IMG/VR virus record: IMGVR_UViG_3300012003_000027
Coordinates: 1-21,012 of that record
Reading direction: 5' to 3' (one strand)
Length of the DNA stretch: 21,012 bases
DNA from: a virus
Within the stretch, counting starts at the first letter, position 1; each line of letters opens with the position of its first letter. The notes under the pieces were generated by a model. It made no database searches, was not told where the DNA came from, and saw only the letters and a list, made by a program, of their open reading frames with translations. The position numbers and the translations under genes were made by a program. Below are positions 5,194 through 13,825 of this stretch, in pieces.

Positions 5194-6411
5194 TCACCAG
5201 TAGCCCAGCTGGCGGATGGATCCCTGCCGGCTGGTCCCGCCACCGGCCCGGAACGTCGACCCGACCATGCCGTCGTCACGCTGGAACTGGCGCAACGGTG
5301 GTGGGACTACTACGCCACCGCCTGGCCCTTGGATGACCCACAGGACACTGCTCACAAGGCCTGTGACGTAGCGGTCGTAGAGCATCGCCCCGAGGAGGAT
5401 GATCCCGGTGGTCTGGCCGGCATCCATGTGCGCGATGTCGAAGACGTAGGAATACCCGGGTGCGGGGTACGGCAATGACAACTGCGCCATCGTTGCCGGG
5501 ACGACGCCCTGGTCTACCGCGAACAGCCGACCCTCGAGAGACCCACCACCCAGGTCCATCTCCGCGTAGGAGATCAGGTGCTGGCCATCGCCCAGGGCGA
5601 CAAACGGGCCAAAGAGGTTGACGTACTCACCCCCGACGCCGGCTCCCGAGGCAGGAACCGACCCATCTGCGGCGTAGTAGTTGACCGGGTAAACACCGGA
5701 GTATGACTCGGCGATCAACCCCGCCCCGCCCGCGATGAACGGCGAACCTGCCGCGCCGGGATAGATCCCACTGGTGGGGATGCCAGGCATAGCTGAGGCG
5801 CCGTCGAAGGAGCAGGACGAGCCGCCCAGGGATACGGTGAAGTTGAGCCGTCGCGGCCAGTTGTCGAACACTGCGAACTGCGTGTGGTCGGCAGGGTTCA
5901 TATAGATGCCAGTCGGTCCCGAGACCCCCGACACTTCGCTGAGGAGCGCGCCAGTGATCGACGAGAACACCTGCAGTACCGTGCCCACCAAGACGATCCG
6001 GTTCGTTGCCGGGTCGTAGAAGTGGGCTGTCACACCCGCGTCGTAACGGGGCGCGAGGCTCGTGGCCATCGGCAATGCTGACCCTGCGGACGGGGTTGGA
6101 CCAGTGGCGTCGATCAGATACGTCGCGTAGGTCGCGGGCGAGTAGGCAACCCTGGTGATGAGGACCGCGTGCATCCCCGTCGCCACAAGGTATGGCGTCG
6201 GGCTGTCACTGGCACCCATGACGATGTCCGTCGAGCCCAGCACTGTCAGGTCTGCTGCGAGGTGCCAGAGCCGGATGCTTTCGAGCGTGTCTTGAACCCT
6301 GGAGGCGACCAAGTACGTGCCGTCGGACAGGATCGCGGTGGCCGGTGGACCCCACGGGTTCGGCCCCGACCCTGAGAGCAGGACCGACGAGTGCAGCAGC
6401 GTGTAGGTCAC
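5194..6411 (-). CDS. Tail-tip / receptor-binding-type minor tail protein
   Basis: A 405-residue protein with GTG start overlapping the upstream stop (GTGA at 6408-6411). The body is rich in short Gly- and Ser-containing beta strands with repeated blade-like units (for example TAILSDGTYLVASR, HAVLITRVAYS, NRIVLVGTVLQVFSS, HLISYAEMDLGG), suggesting a beta-propeller or similar fold. The C terminus has a Gly/Pro hinge (GPGGGVVVPPP) and a short basic tail ending QLGYW. It is the last tail gene before the lysis module, the usual place for host-recognition proteins, so receptor binding is inferred. No enzymatic motif was seen. Alternative: a structural baseplate component. Confidence 0.75.
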   Translation of the reverse strand: MTYTLLHSSVLLSGSGPNPWGPPATAILSDGTYLVASRVQDTLESIRLWHLAADLTVLGSTDIVMGASDSPTPYLVATGMHAVLITRVAYSPATYATYLIDATGPTPSAGSALPMATSLAPRYDAGVTAHFYDPATNRIVLVGTVLQVFSSITGALLSEVSGVSGPTGIYMNPADHTQFAVFDNWPRRLNFTVSLGGSSCSFDGASAMPGIPTSGIYPGAAGSPFIAGGAGLIAESYSGVYPVNYYAADGSVPASGAGVGGEYVNLFGPFVALGDGQHLISYAEMDLGGGSLEGRLFAVDQGVVPATMAQLSLPYPAPGYSYVFDIAHMDAGQTTGIILLGAMLYDRYVTGLVSSVLWVIQGPGGGVVVPPPLRQFQRDDGMVGSTFRAGGGTSRQGSIRQLGYW

Positions 6412-8810
6412 TGGATCGGTGCCGGGTAGACCCTGCCCGAGATGAACGTCGAGACCGGTGACCACTCCGCGACCCACACCCACGGTGGGAGCTGCGAGGT
6501 GTACTCCATCCCGCCGCCGTCCTTGAACTTCCCGGTCAGCGGTGCACCCGCGTCTTCGGTGCGGGGCCAGTACCCGGCAGCCTGCCCGGGCCCGCCGAAT
6601 GCCTGGATGATCCCGAGAGCTGCCAGCGCGTTCGCTTGGGCTTCGTCCTTGTTGAACGGGTCCGTGCCGTTCAACGGGTCACCGACCAGGTGGACCAGGT
6701 GTGCAGGGGTCACGGGGGCGCCGAAGAACGCGAGGCAGAACTTCGCTGCCGGCGACTGGGTGGTGATGTCGATCTTGGAGATCCGACCAACCTGCGAGAC
6801 CGGGATCCTGATGACAGTCCAAAGCCCCCCGTGGATGGCATGGCGGGGGATCTTCCCTGCGTCGGACTCACCGTCGAACGGGACGGTGATGTCCTGTTCC
6901 ATACGGGACCGTTTGTTGACCGCTCCAGGGCTCCGTGCGGGGTCCGCTGCGGCGTCTCTGGCGTTCGCGCGGATGGACGCCAACGTCATCGCGTCCCGCG
7001 CGTGCTCGTCGAGGGTGACGGTCACGGAGTTGCCAGAGGGGGAAGCCTTGACGTCGGCGACGTGCAGCAGCGGGTTGCCGCCACGGAACCCGTTGATGCG
7101 GATGTTCTGGCCCTCGTCGATCAGCCACTTCGACCCGCCGTGCGGGTCTGTGGTGAACGTCGCGGACCCGGTCAGTCCGGGGCTCTTGTCGCGGGCCAGC
7201 TCGGCCTTCGCGGACCTGGTCGCCTCAGCTTTGGTGCTGGTGCCGAAGTCCTCGTTCGGGCGGTCGAACCGCATGATGGTGGCGTCGTAGGTCGGGTTCG
7301 GGCCGGTGATCGCACCACTGGCGGAGTACAGGTGCGGTTCGACCCGGGGGTCGATCGCCAGGGGTCGACGGTACGCCCCGGTCAGGTCGCCGCCACCGGA
7401 TCCGACGGCGAACGTCGCAGCCCACGTCTGCCCGCCGATGATGCCGTCCTCGAGCAGGCCGTAGTCGTGCTGGATCCGCAAGCAGATCGCCGCATCGGAG
7501 GTGTTGTAGACCCCGTCGACGACCACGTCGGGGGTCAGGTTGAGCTCGTTGACCCTTCTCTGCCAGGTGGAGACGCCGGTACCGGAGTCGGTGTCTGCGT
7601 CGGTGGTGCCGATGGTGATGATCGCGGACGGGTTGGTGAACGGGAACGGGGGTGCGTCGTCGTCGAGGAACTTCGGGTAGCACATCCCCGACCAGGCGTA
7701 ACCATCCGGGCCGATGCCGTGCCCGAAGATCGCGTTGACACTGGACAAGAGGTCCTCTGAGAGGGTGATCTCGATGCCGGGCGCACCAGCTGTGACGGTG
7801 TGGTGCACAGTGGTGCGGTCTTTGAGGCGCACCTGGTAGCCGCGGGTCGACCCGGGGATCTTCGCGACGGTCCACTGGTTGGATCCGTCGTCCTTCCACG
7901 CACCGCCGAGCAGTGCCTGGGCGTAGTCGATGGGTGAGTCGTCCGCGGACCCGCGGTACCTTCGCGGGATCCCCGTCAGGGTGTTGTTGGGTATCCCGAA
8001 CCGGCGCGACACGACACTGTTGAAGGTGTTGCGGATCAGAGTCCCGATGTCGGTCGGGTTCAGGATCGTCGGGACCTGGATGCCCACGTGGTCGGCCTGG
8101 AACAAGGCACCTTCGGCCTGCCAGACGTTGCTGATGTCATCCTCGGAGCTGCCAGTCTCATCGGAGATGAAGTGGCCGGCGAACCGTTTGTGCCTGGTCG
8201 TGCCGTCGACGTCGAGGAGGAAGATTTCCACTGGGGCGCCGGGCTTGAGCCAGGACAGGTCCCCGGCGCCGATGACGTCGTACTGGGTGAGCTGGGGGAA
8301 CGTGATCTGCGCGGACGTGTCGCCGAACGGTTCAGCTGTCGACCATTCGTCCACCAGGGTGGGGGTATTGCGGAAGTACGTGACATCACGACCGGACACG
8401 ACCACGTGCAGGACACCGACGTCGGCCTCGACGATCGTCCACGCGTCTGAGACCCGTGCGTGCCCGTCCGCGTCGATGGTGGGCGCGGGCATGATGTGCG
8501 ACTGGCGGCGCAGCATCCGCTCAGTGACCAGCGGCCCACCGGTACCGCCCGGGCCGGGCCCGCCAGTACCGTCGGGTGCGACGGCGAGCGGCGGGTTGAC
8601 CACGAGGTCTGTGTCGGTCATGACGATGTCGAGCAGGGTTTTCTGTGACGTGTCCGCGGTCCACGGCAACAGGTGGATCAGGTCGAGGTTCAGGTCCGCA
8701 GCCAACGCCACATCGGAGCCGGTCGCCCCTGTGAGCGGGCGAGTCTGGGTCAGTGACGCGGCAAGAGCAACATCATCAGCACCAGCCGCAGCCAGGTCGA
8801 CGGCCACCAC
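6408..8810 (-). CDS. Large minor tail protein with internal peptidoglycan-binding-like domain
   Basis: An 800-residue tail protein, probably part of the baseplate or tail tip. Residues 1-100 include a duplicated ADDVALAASL / SDVALAADL unit and a Gly/Pro linker. About 110-360 is beta-rich with the pattern of tail hub proteins (LKPGAPVEIFLLDV, KRFAGHFISD). Residues 412-468 read as a peptidoglycan-binding (PG_binding_1) unit: TWQRRVNEL, VVVDGVYNTSDAAICLRIQ, then GLLEDGIIGGQTWAA. The region 520-640 resumes the hub-like pattern (LIDEGQNIRINGF, LHVADVKASPSGNSVTVTLDEHA), and the C-terminal part has a beta domain. No catalytic triad for wall cleavage was found. The start is GTG 8810 or the GTG next to it; there is no clear ribosome site, so coupling to the upstream gene is likely. 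Confidence 0.85.
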   Translation of the reverse strand: MVAVDLAAAGADDVALAASLTQTRPLTGATGSDVALAADLNLDLIHLLPWTADTSQKTLLDIVMTDTDLVVNPPLAVAPDGTGGPGPGGTGGPLVTERMLRRQSHIMPAPTIDADGHARVSDAWTIVEADVGVLHVVVSGRDVTYFRNTPTLVDEWSTAEPFGDTSAQITFPQLTQYDVIGAGDLSWLKPGAPVEIFLLDVDGTTRHKRFAGHFISDETGSSEDDISNVWQAEGALFQADHVGIQVPTILNPTDIGTLIRNTFNSVVSRRFGIPNNTLTGIPRRYRGSADDSPIDYAQALLGGAWKDDGSNQWTVAKIPGSTRGYQVRLKDRTTVHHTVTAGAPGIEITLSEDLLSSVNAIFGHGIGPDGYAWSGMCYPKFLDDDAPPFPFTNPSAIITIGTTDADTDSGTGVSTWQRRVNELNLTPDVVVDGVYNTSDAAICLRIQHDYGLLEDGIIGGQTWAATFAVGSGGGDLTGAYRRPLAIDPRVEPHLYSASGAITGPNPTYDATIMRFDRPNEDFGTSTKAEATRSAKAELARDKSPGLTGSATFTTDPHGGSKWLIDEGQNIRINGFRGGNPLLHVADVKASPSGNSVTVTLDEHARDAMTLASIRANARDAAADPARSPGAVNKRSRMEQDITVPFDGESDAGKIPRHAIHGGLWTVIRIPVSQVGRISKIDITTQSPAAKFCLAFFGAPVTPAHLVHLVGDPLNGTDPFNKDEAQANALAALGIIQAFGGPGQAAGYWPRTEDAGAPLTGKFKDGGGMEYTSQLPPWVWVAEWSPVSTFISGRVYPAPIQ

Positions 8811-8813
8811 CGG

Positions 8814-9233
8814 TTACGCGCCAGACGAGGTCGCAGTCAGCGCACCGACGGCGAGCTGAGGGGTGTCACCCGAGGCAACAGTCTTCGAGGTCGCCAGCGC
8901 GTAGTACCCGCAGAACGTGCCCGCTGTGGCTGCGTCGTACCGGCCGATGCCGACGACGGTCCCCCACGCACCGGTGGCGGTTGGCCAGGTGAGTGCGACC
9001 CCGTTGGCGATGGCGCGGGCTGCAGCGGCCGGGAAGTTCGTTGCGTTCTTGACCACGGCCACGCGAGCGTAGCCGTTGGTGGACGGCACCTCGACAGCGC
9101 CCGTGCCGACGTTGTCGCTCGGCGCAGTGGTCAGTAGTGCGTAGTAGGACGTGGCCGGGGACGTCGATGCTGCGCCTGCGTGCTCTACGTCGAGCTGGTT
9201 GTTCGCGCGTGCGTCGGAATAGCGGGAAGGCAT
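8814..9233 (-). CDS. Minor tail (fibre-like) protein, paralogue of the gene at 9339-9716
   Basis: A 139-residue protein of the phage tail-fibre-like type. Its features align with the neighbour at 9339-9716 in the same order: SYYALLTTAPSDN, then YARVAV, then LTWPTATGAWGTVVGIGRYDA, and a C-terminal VASGDTPQLAVGALT. The pattern is common in small tail proteins of actinophages and likely forms a beta-sandwich; exact role is unknown. It starts at ATG 9233 one base after the stop of a 31-codon gene; AGGAG lies within that gene's end. It ends TAA three bases before the 800-residue protein. The first 20 residues (MPSRYSDARANNQLDVEHA) are absent in the paralogue. Confidence 0.8.
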   Translation of the reverse strand: MPSRYSDARANNQLDVEHAGAASTSPATSYYALLTTAPSDNVGTGAVEVPSTNGYARVAVVKNATNFPAAAARAIANGVALTWPTATGAWGTVVGIGRYDAATAGTFCGYYALATSKTVASGDTPQLAVGALTATSSGA

Positions 9234-9234
9234 G

Positions 9235-9330
9235 TCAGGCTCCTGTGCTCTCGGCGTCGGTCAGGGTCGCGGTCCCGAGGTCGAGGATCCGCACAGTGGC
9301 AGGGTTTTCAGTGGACTCATCAGCAGGCAT
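9235..9330 (-). CDS. 31-residue small protein between paralogous tail genes
   Basis: A short ORF with strong translation signals: GAGGAG four bases before ATG 9330 and a TGA one base before the next gene's ATG. The acidic product begins MPADESTENPATVRILDLG. Without it there would be an unexplained gap of 105 bases in a region where genes otherwise abut. No function is recognised. It may be a small virion component or mainly a coupling device that delivers ribosomes to the next start. Confidence 0.65.
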   Translation of the reverse strand: MPADESTENPATVRILDLGTATLTDAESTGA

Positions 9331-9338
9331 GAGACTCC

Positions 9339-9716
9339 TCAGGGGGCTTCGGCGTGGATAGAACCAGCAGGCAGAACGGCCTGGGCGCCGGTGATGATCG
9401 TCTTGCCAACACCGACACGACCTGGGGCCATTGCCAGCCCGCCTGTCAGAGCGGTGAACAGCACGTAGTGGGTGACCGTGCCCCAATCCGCTGTCGCAAC
9501 AGGGAAGGTCACGTCGACGGCGGATTCCTTCTGGCGCCCGCTGGCAGCAGTCCAGTTCGCACCGAGTAGGGCCACGCGGGCGTAGGAGCCACCCACAGGC
9601 TCTGTGACACCTGAGGACGCATCGTCGGCTGGGGTCGTCGTGGATAGGCCCACGTAACACGTGGCAGCCAGTGCGGAGTCGAGGGCGGCGTCAACGACGA
9701 AGGTTGCGAAGTGCAT
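9339..9716 (-). CDS. Minor tail (fibre-like) protein, paralogue of the gene at 8814-9233
   Basis: A 125-residue protein. The order of motifs matches its neighbour: ATCYVGLSTTTPADD, SYARVALLGANWT, VTFPVATADWGTVTHYVLFTA, then a last segment VGVGKTIITGAQAVLPAGSI. The central Trp-Gly (DWGTV / AWGTV) and Tyr-Ala-Arg (YARVA) positions are shared. A tail or fibre-attachment role is inferred from family pattern and from lying between the tape measure and hub genes. ATG 9716 has GAGGGG six bases upstream, and only 12 bases separate it from the upstream stop. Lack of the 20-residue N-terminal extension of the other copy is a clear difference. Confidence 0.8.
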   Translation of the reverse strand: MHFATFVVDAALDSALAATCYVGLSTTTPADDASSGVTEPVGGSYARVALLGANWTAASGRQKESAVDVTFPVATADWGTVTHYVLFTALTGGLAMAPGRVGVGKTIITGAQAVLPAGSIHAEAP

Positions 9717-9728
9717 CAGGTGCCCCTC

Positions 9729-10172
9729 TCAGACGGTCGTGTTGGCTGGTGTGGGCTGGACGGGGATCTTGGCGATGAACGTGGACTGGCCTGCCATCGC
9801 CTGGAACTTGTCTAGCGGGAAACTTGAGTCGGAGCGCGTGGCACGCCACACGGACCGGGAGTTGCCGATGGTGACCTCGAGCAGCCACGACCACACCTCG
9901 AGCGCGTCGATGAGCGCCTGGCGGCGGGTGTTGATGATCGCCTGGGTTGAGCCCTCGATGATCACGACGAAGCCGTGCATGCCCCCTTCGAGGACTGCGG
10001 CGACGAGGAACTCGCCGTCGGCGTGGGGGGAGTGGACGGTGATGCGTCGCCAGGTGCGGTCCGGGGTGGAGACCTCGACAAGCTTGTACCCGCCGGCTTC
10101 GGTCAGGTCCAGGACCACTGCGGAGGCGTTGGACAGGATGCGGACTGTCGCAGCGAGGTCGGGGGTGGTCAT
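9729..10172 (-). CDS. Small tail protein following the tape measure gene
   Basis: A 147-residue protein. The ATG overlaps the tape measure stop (ATGA at 10169-10172), so it is translationally coupled. It is alpha/beta in appearance, with VVLDLTEAGGYKLVEV and EFLVAAVLEGGMHGFVVIIEG as strands and a helix RQALIDALEVWSWLLEV. No catalytic or membrane motif was seen. In siphoviruses the gene right after the tape measure normally encodes the distal tail protein, but this product is shorter than classical distal tail proteins and lacks a recognised galectin-like domain. It is therefore called only a tail-associated protein. Confidence 0.7.
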   Translation of the reverse strand: MTTPDLAATVRILSNASAVVLDLTEAGGYKLVEVSTPDRTWRRITVHSPHADGEFLVAAVLEGGMHGFVVIIEGSTQAIINTRRQALIDALEVWSWLLEVTIGNSRSVWRATRSDSSFPLDKFQAMAGQSTFIAKIPVQPTPANTTV

Positions 10173-13100
10173 GTGGGGCGCCTTCCGCCGAGCCGGGCCA
10201 ACCTGGTCTGTTCGTAGGTCTTGCGGGCGTCGGCGGTGTCACGGAACGACGCGTGCTCGATGTGCAGCGGGAACTCCGACGTGCGGGTCTCGTTGATCGG
10301 TACCTTGACGACCTGCACCGCGCCCCCACCCCACGGCGATGCCACCCGCGACCCCAGGGGCCCACCGTCGGCATACCGGGGCAGGCGACGCTTGTTGACC
10401 GCGTCCATGAAGTCGGTGCCGTAGAAGTCGTGCGCGGCAACGGACTGGATGTACTCGCGCGGGTTGACCCGAGCGACCATGTTGTCGACCTTCGGACCCA
10501 GGAACATGCCCGGGACCACGCCACCCTCAGAGCCACCCCACATGGCCTTGGGGGGTGGCACGACCACGTTGTCCGCGGCCTTGCCGGGGTACCCCTCCAG
10601 ACCCTTCCCGAACGACGCCACCACGTTGACCGTGGCCGTCGCGGTGGACCCGTCGATGCCACGCAACGCATACAGCACGCCGTCGATCACCGGGACCGCA
10701 CGCGAGGCATCCACGACGATCTCGCCGCGGACCCCCGCGTTGAGTCGGGTGGCCAGCGTCGACACCGCCGTGTCGGATGGTTTGAGGCCGTTGGCGATGT
10801 CGATGCCGAACCCGGTCGACGCGTCCGAGATCCGACGAATGTCCGCGACCGAGACTTTCAGCTTCTTCGCCAGCTGCTCGATGGTCAGCTTGCCCTTGTC
10901 GACCAGGGTCGCCTGCTGGATCTGCATCGCGATCGGGAGGTCTTTGACTGCCTGGTCGGTGGCGGACCCGACCGCGATCGCCGTCAGGCGGGCCTGAGCC
11001 ACCACGATCAGGTTCAGCCGGGCCAGCTGGGTTTCGGAGTCGTTGACCATCTTGATCATCGCCCCGGAGTGGTCCGACAGGATCGTGGCCAGGATCGGGC
11101 CGGCCTGTTTGGGGCCCTGCTCGAGCAGCCGTGCCACGACGTGGTAATCCAGGCCTTTCGCGGTGGCTGTGGTGATGTCCTTGGAGAACTGGGCAGCTTG
11201 GGCGATGGTCGCCTTGTACGTGTTCTTCAGGCCTGCCGTGCCGGTCTGGGCTTTGGCGGCGACGACGTCCTGCTGTGCGGCGGCGACGTCCTTCTGAGCC
11301 TTGGTCAGAGCTTGGGCGTCGGCGACAGATCGCTTCTTCTTCGCACCGACCCGCGCCTCGACGTCGGACAGGTTCTGCTTGGACGACGCGAGCTTGTCGT
11401 TGGCCGCGGTGAGCTTGTCAGCAGCAGCGGTGGGGTCGTACTGGCCCAGCACGTCAGTGTTGGACGTGAACGCCTTGGACGCCTTGTCCTGGGCGTCTTT
11501 GAGCGCGGTAGCGAACGCGGCCATGGCGTCGATGTCCTGGCCGATGTTCGCGGCCATGGCGCCAGTGGACAGCCCGGTCTGCTTTTCCAGGTCGCGCGTG
11601 TAGGCGACCAGCTTCAGCATTTCGTCGCCGGCGTCCTTGGGTGCCTTGGACAGGTCGACGTTCTGGCTCTTGGCGAGCTTGATCAGCGCATCGTCGGTGA
11701 GGCCGGTGGTGGTGCGCAGCCCGGCGAGGTTGGTGGTGACGTTCGCTGCGCGTGCCTTGAGCACACCGAGCGCGTCAGCTGCGGCGGCGCCGTCGTTGGC
11801 GACCTTCGCGAGCTCGTCGTTGCCGAACAGCAGCGAGAACCCACCCTTGATCACACCCAGAGTGCCCGTGTACTGCTTGCCGACCTCGATGGCGGCGTTC
11901 GCGGTCTTGGTCAGCTCGGCGACCCCGGCCTGCATCTTCGCCGGATCCAGGACGTCCGTTGACGTGCCCATGCCCTCGAACGTGGTTTTGGCCTTGTTCG
12001 CGGCGTCGTCCATCATCATGAACCCGCGCGCAGCCAGGAACAGGGCCGCACCGATCCCCAGGGTGGCGACGGTCTGCACGGTCAGCATGGACGCGGCCAG
12101 TGCCCGCAATGCCACGGTGCCGCCCTCAGCGGCTGTGATCAGCCCGACCAGACCCAACACGACGGGGGTCAGGATCATCCGGTTGAACGCGATGGTCACC
12201 GCGCCCAGGGATGGCAGCAGCGACGCACCGTAGACGATGGCCAACGCCAGGACGATGTCCTTGTGCTCGGCGATGAACCCGGTCGCGGCCGCCAACGCCC
12301 GAGCGATCGCGGTGATCCCGACGACGATCGCGCCGCCGGCGACCTCCAGCAGGGCCTTCGCGGCGGGTAGGGCCACCTGGGCGATGGTCTTCAGTGCAGC
12401 CACGACGTTCACCCCGACGGCCCACAACGCGGTGAACAGCGGGTTCAGCGCCCGCACCCCAGCTTGTAGGTCGGGCATTGCGCTCTTGGACAGGTTCATC
12501 ATGGACTGCATCAGGGTGGTCAGCACCGGCAGGAGTTTGAGACCGACCTCGATCGTTCCCGCCTTGATCGCGTTGACCACGAGGGTCCACTGCGCGGACG
12601 TGGCCTTCATCTGCTCCGAGAGGGCGGCCGCGGTCGCCCCAGCACCCGCGTGAGCTGCGGACCACTGCGCCACGACGTCGGTGTACAGCTTGCCCTGGTC
12701 TGAGGTCAGCGCCAGCGCGCCCCGCAGCCCACGGATGTCGACGAACAGCTCAGACATGGTCGAGACGTTGCCGCCGGTGACCCGCTGCAGGTCGGCCATG
12801 ACCCCGGTCAGGCCCTTGGTCTTCAGCGCACTGACCCCGGACTCGTACCCCAGCGACTTGAACACCCCAGCCAGGGCGTCACTGGGCTGGATCATCTCGG
12901 CCAGGACCCGGTTCAGTGAGGTGAACGACTCAGCGGGCACGATGCCCGCCCTGGTCATCGTGGCGATCGCCTGACCGACGGCGTCGATGGACACCCCAGC
13001 GGCGGCCGCAGTACCAACGACCGTGCCGATGCCCTGGCCAAGGTCGCTGAAGGTCAGGACACCAAGGTTGACGGTCTGGAACAGGGTATCCGAGACGTCC

Positions 13101-13822
13101 TTCGCGGACGCAGCAGACAGACCGTAGGCGTTCAGAACCCCGGAGATGGCCTGCGCAGCGGTGGCCGTGGTCGACAGGCCCGCAGTGGCGGCCTTCGCGG
13201 ACGCCTCCAGGACCTGCAAACCTTGCGCGCCCTGGAACCCCGAGCTCGCGATGTCGTACAAGCCCTGGCTGAGGTTGTTCGCATCCTGCGGCAACGTCTT
13301 AGACAGGTCCAGGACCTTCTGAGACAACCCACTCAGCGCCTGCTCGCTCATCCCTGTGATCGAGTTGACGTTGCGCATGTTTGTCTCGAACTGCGCGGAC
13401 AGCTGGATGCCGGTGCCGAACGCGGTGAGTAGCTGTCGCCCCAGCATGAAAGCCCCAGCCGCAGCCAACCCCAGGCCAGCAGCGACCCGCAACCCACCCA
13501 CCGAGTAGTACTCGGACAGCCGCAGGGCGATCCTGGCGTGCCGGTCGGCCTCGTTAGCGGCCTTCCCTGTCGCGATCCCCACGGCCTGCATGCCAGCGGC
13601 TGTGGTCCGCGACGACGTTTGGGTCTGCCGCGCTGTCTTCTGTGCGGTCGCCCCGAGCCGCGCGGTCGCCTGCTCGGTCTCACCCATCGACTTGGTTGCG
13701 CCACGCTGACCGGTCTCGACGTCTTTAGCGAACCCTCGGATCGACGTCCTGGCCTCGTTGAGACGTTTGTTCAGGTCGGCGTTCGACCCGACGATCTTGA
13801 CGCTGATGGTGCGAACGCCCAT
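10169..13822 (-). CDS. Tail tape measure protein (TP901-type)
   Basis: A 1217-residue protein that sets tail length and is ejected with the DNA. Residues 1-100 are helical and Gln/Thr-rich. About 145-380 match the TP901/PhageMin_Tail core: FETNMRNVNSITGMS, LYDIASSGFQGAQGLQVLEA, LNAYGLSAASAKDVSDTLF, and ELFVDIRGLRGALAL. Hydrophobic segments are present at about 112-135 and densely at 460-605, as expected for membrane insertion during injection. A charged coiled coil follows (TAANDKLASSKQNLSDVEA and after). The C terminus has the Gly-rich YADGGPLG type tail. No lytic domain was found. By the usual rule of about 0.15 nm per residue the tail would be near 180 nm. ATG 13822 has GGAGGA upstream and lies three bases after the previous stop. 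Confidence 0.95.
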   Translation of the reverse strand: MGVRTISVKIVGSNADLNKRLNEARTSIRGFAKDVETGQRGATKSMGETEQATARLGATAQKTARQTQTSSRTTAAGMQAVGIATGKAANEADRHARIALRLSEYYSVGGLRVAAGLGLAAAGAFMLGRQLLTAFGTGIQLSAQFETNMRNVNSITGMSEQALSGLSQKVLDLSKTLPQDANNLSQGLYDIASSGFQGAQGLQVLEASAKAATAGLSTTATAAQAISGVLNAYGLSAASAKDVSDTLFQTVNLGVLTFSDLGQGIGTVVGTAAAAGVSIDAVGQAIATMTRAGIVPAESFTSLNRVLAEMIQPSDALAGVFKSLGYESGVSALKTKGLTGVMADLQRVTGGNVSTMSELFVDIRGLRGALALTSDQGKLYTDVVAQWSAAHAGAGATAAALSEQMKATSAQWTLVVNAIKAGTIEVGLKLLPVLTTLMQSMMNLSKSAMPDLQAGVRALNPLFTALWAVGVNVVAALKTIAQVALPAAKALLEVAGGAIVVGITAIARALAAATGFIAEHKDIVLALAIVYGASLLPSLGAVTIAFNRMILTPVVLGLVGLITAAEGGTVALRALAASMLTVQTVATLGIGAALFLAARGFMMMDDAANKAKTTFEGMGTSTDVLDPAKMQAGVAELTKTANAAIEVGKQYTGTLGVIKGGFSLLFGNDELAKVANDGAAAADALGVLKARAANVTTNLAGLRTTTGLTDDALIKLAKSQNVDLSKAPKDAGDEMLKLVAYTRDLEKQTGLSTGAMAANIGQDIDAMAAFATALKDAQDKASKAFTSNTDVLGQYDPTAAADKLTAANDKLASSKQNLSDVEARVGAKKKRSVADAQALTKAQKDVAAAQQDVVAAKAQTGTAGLKNTYKATIAQAAQFSKDITTATAKGLDYHVVARLLEQGPKQAGPILATILSDHSGAMIKMVNDSETQLARLNLIVVAQARLTAIAVGSATDQAVKDLPIAMQIQQATLVDKGKLTIEQLAKKLKVSVADIRRISDASTGFGIDIANGLKPSDTAVSTLATRLNAGVRGEIVVDASRAVPVIDGVLYALRGIDGSTATATVNVVASFGKGLEGYPGKAADNVVVPPPKAMWGGSEGGVVPGMFLGPKVDNMVARVNPREYIQSVAAHDFYGTDFMDAVNKRRLPRYADGGPLGSRVASPWGGGAVQVVKVPINETRTSEFPLHIEHASFRDTADARKTYEQTRLARLGGRRPT

Positions 13823-13825
13823 GTG

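Noticed and set aside
10253-11962. Plus-strand ORF of 569 codons inside the tape measure gene
   Set aside because: Antisense shadow; low-complexity Gly/Val/Arg/Asp sequence without motifs, on the opposite strand of a certain gene.
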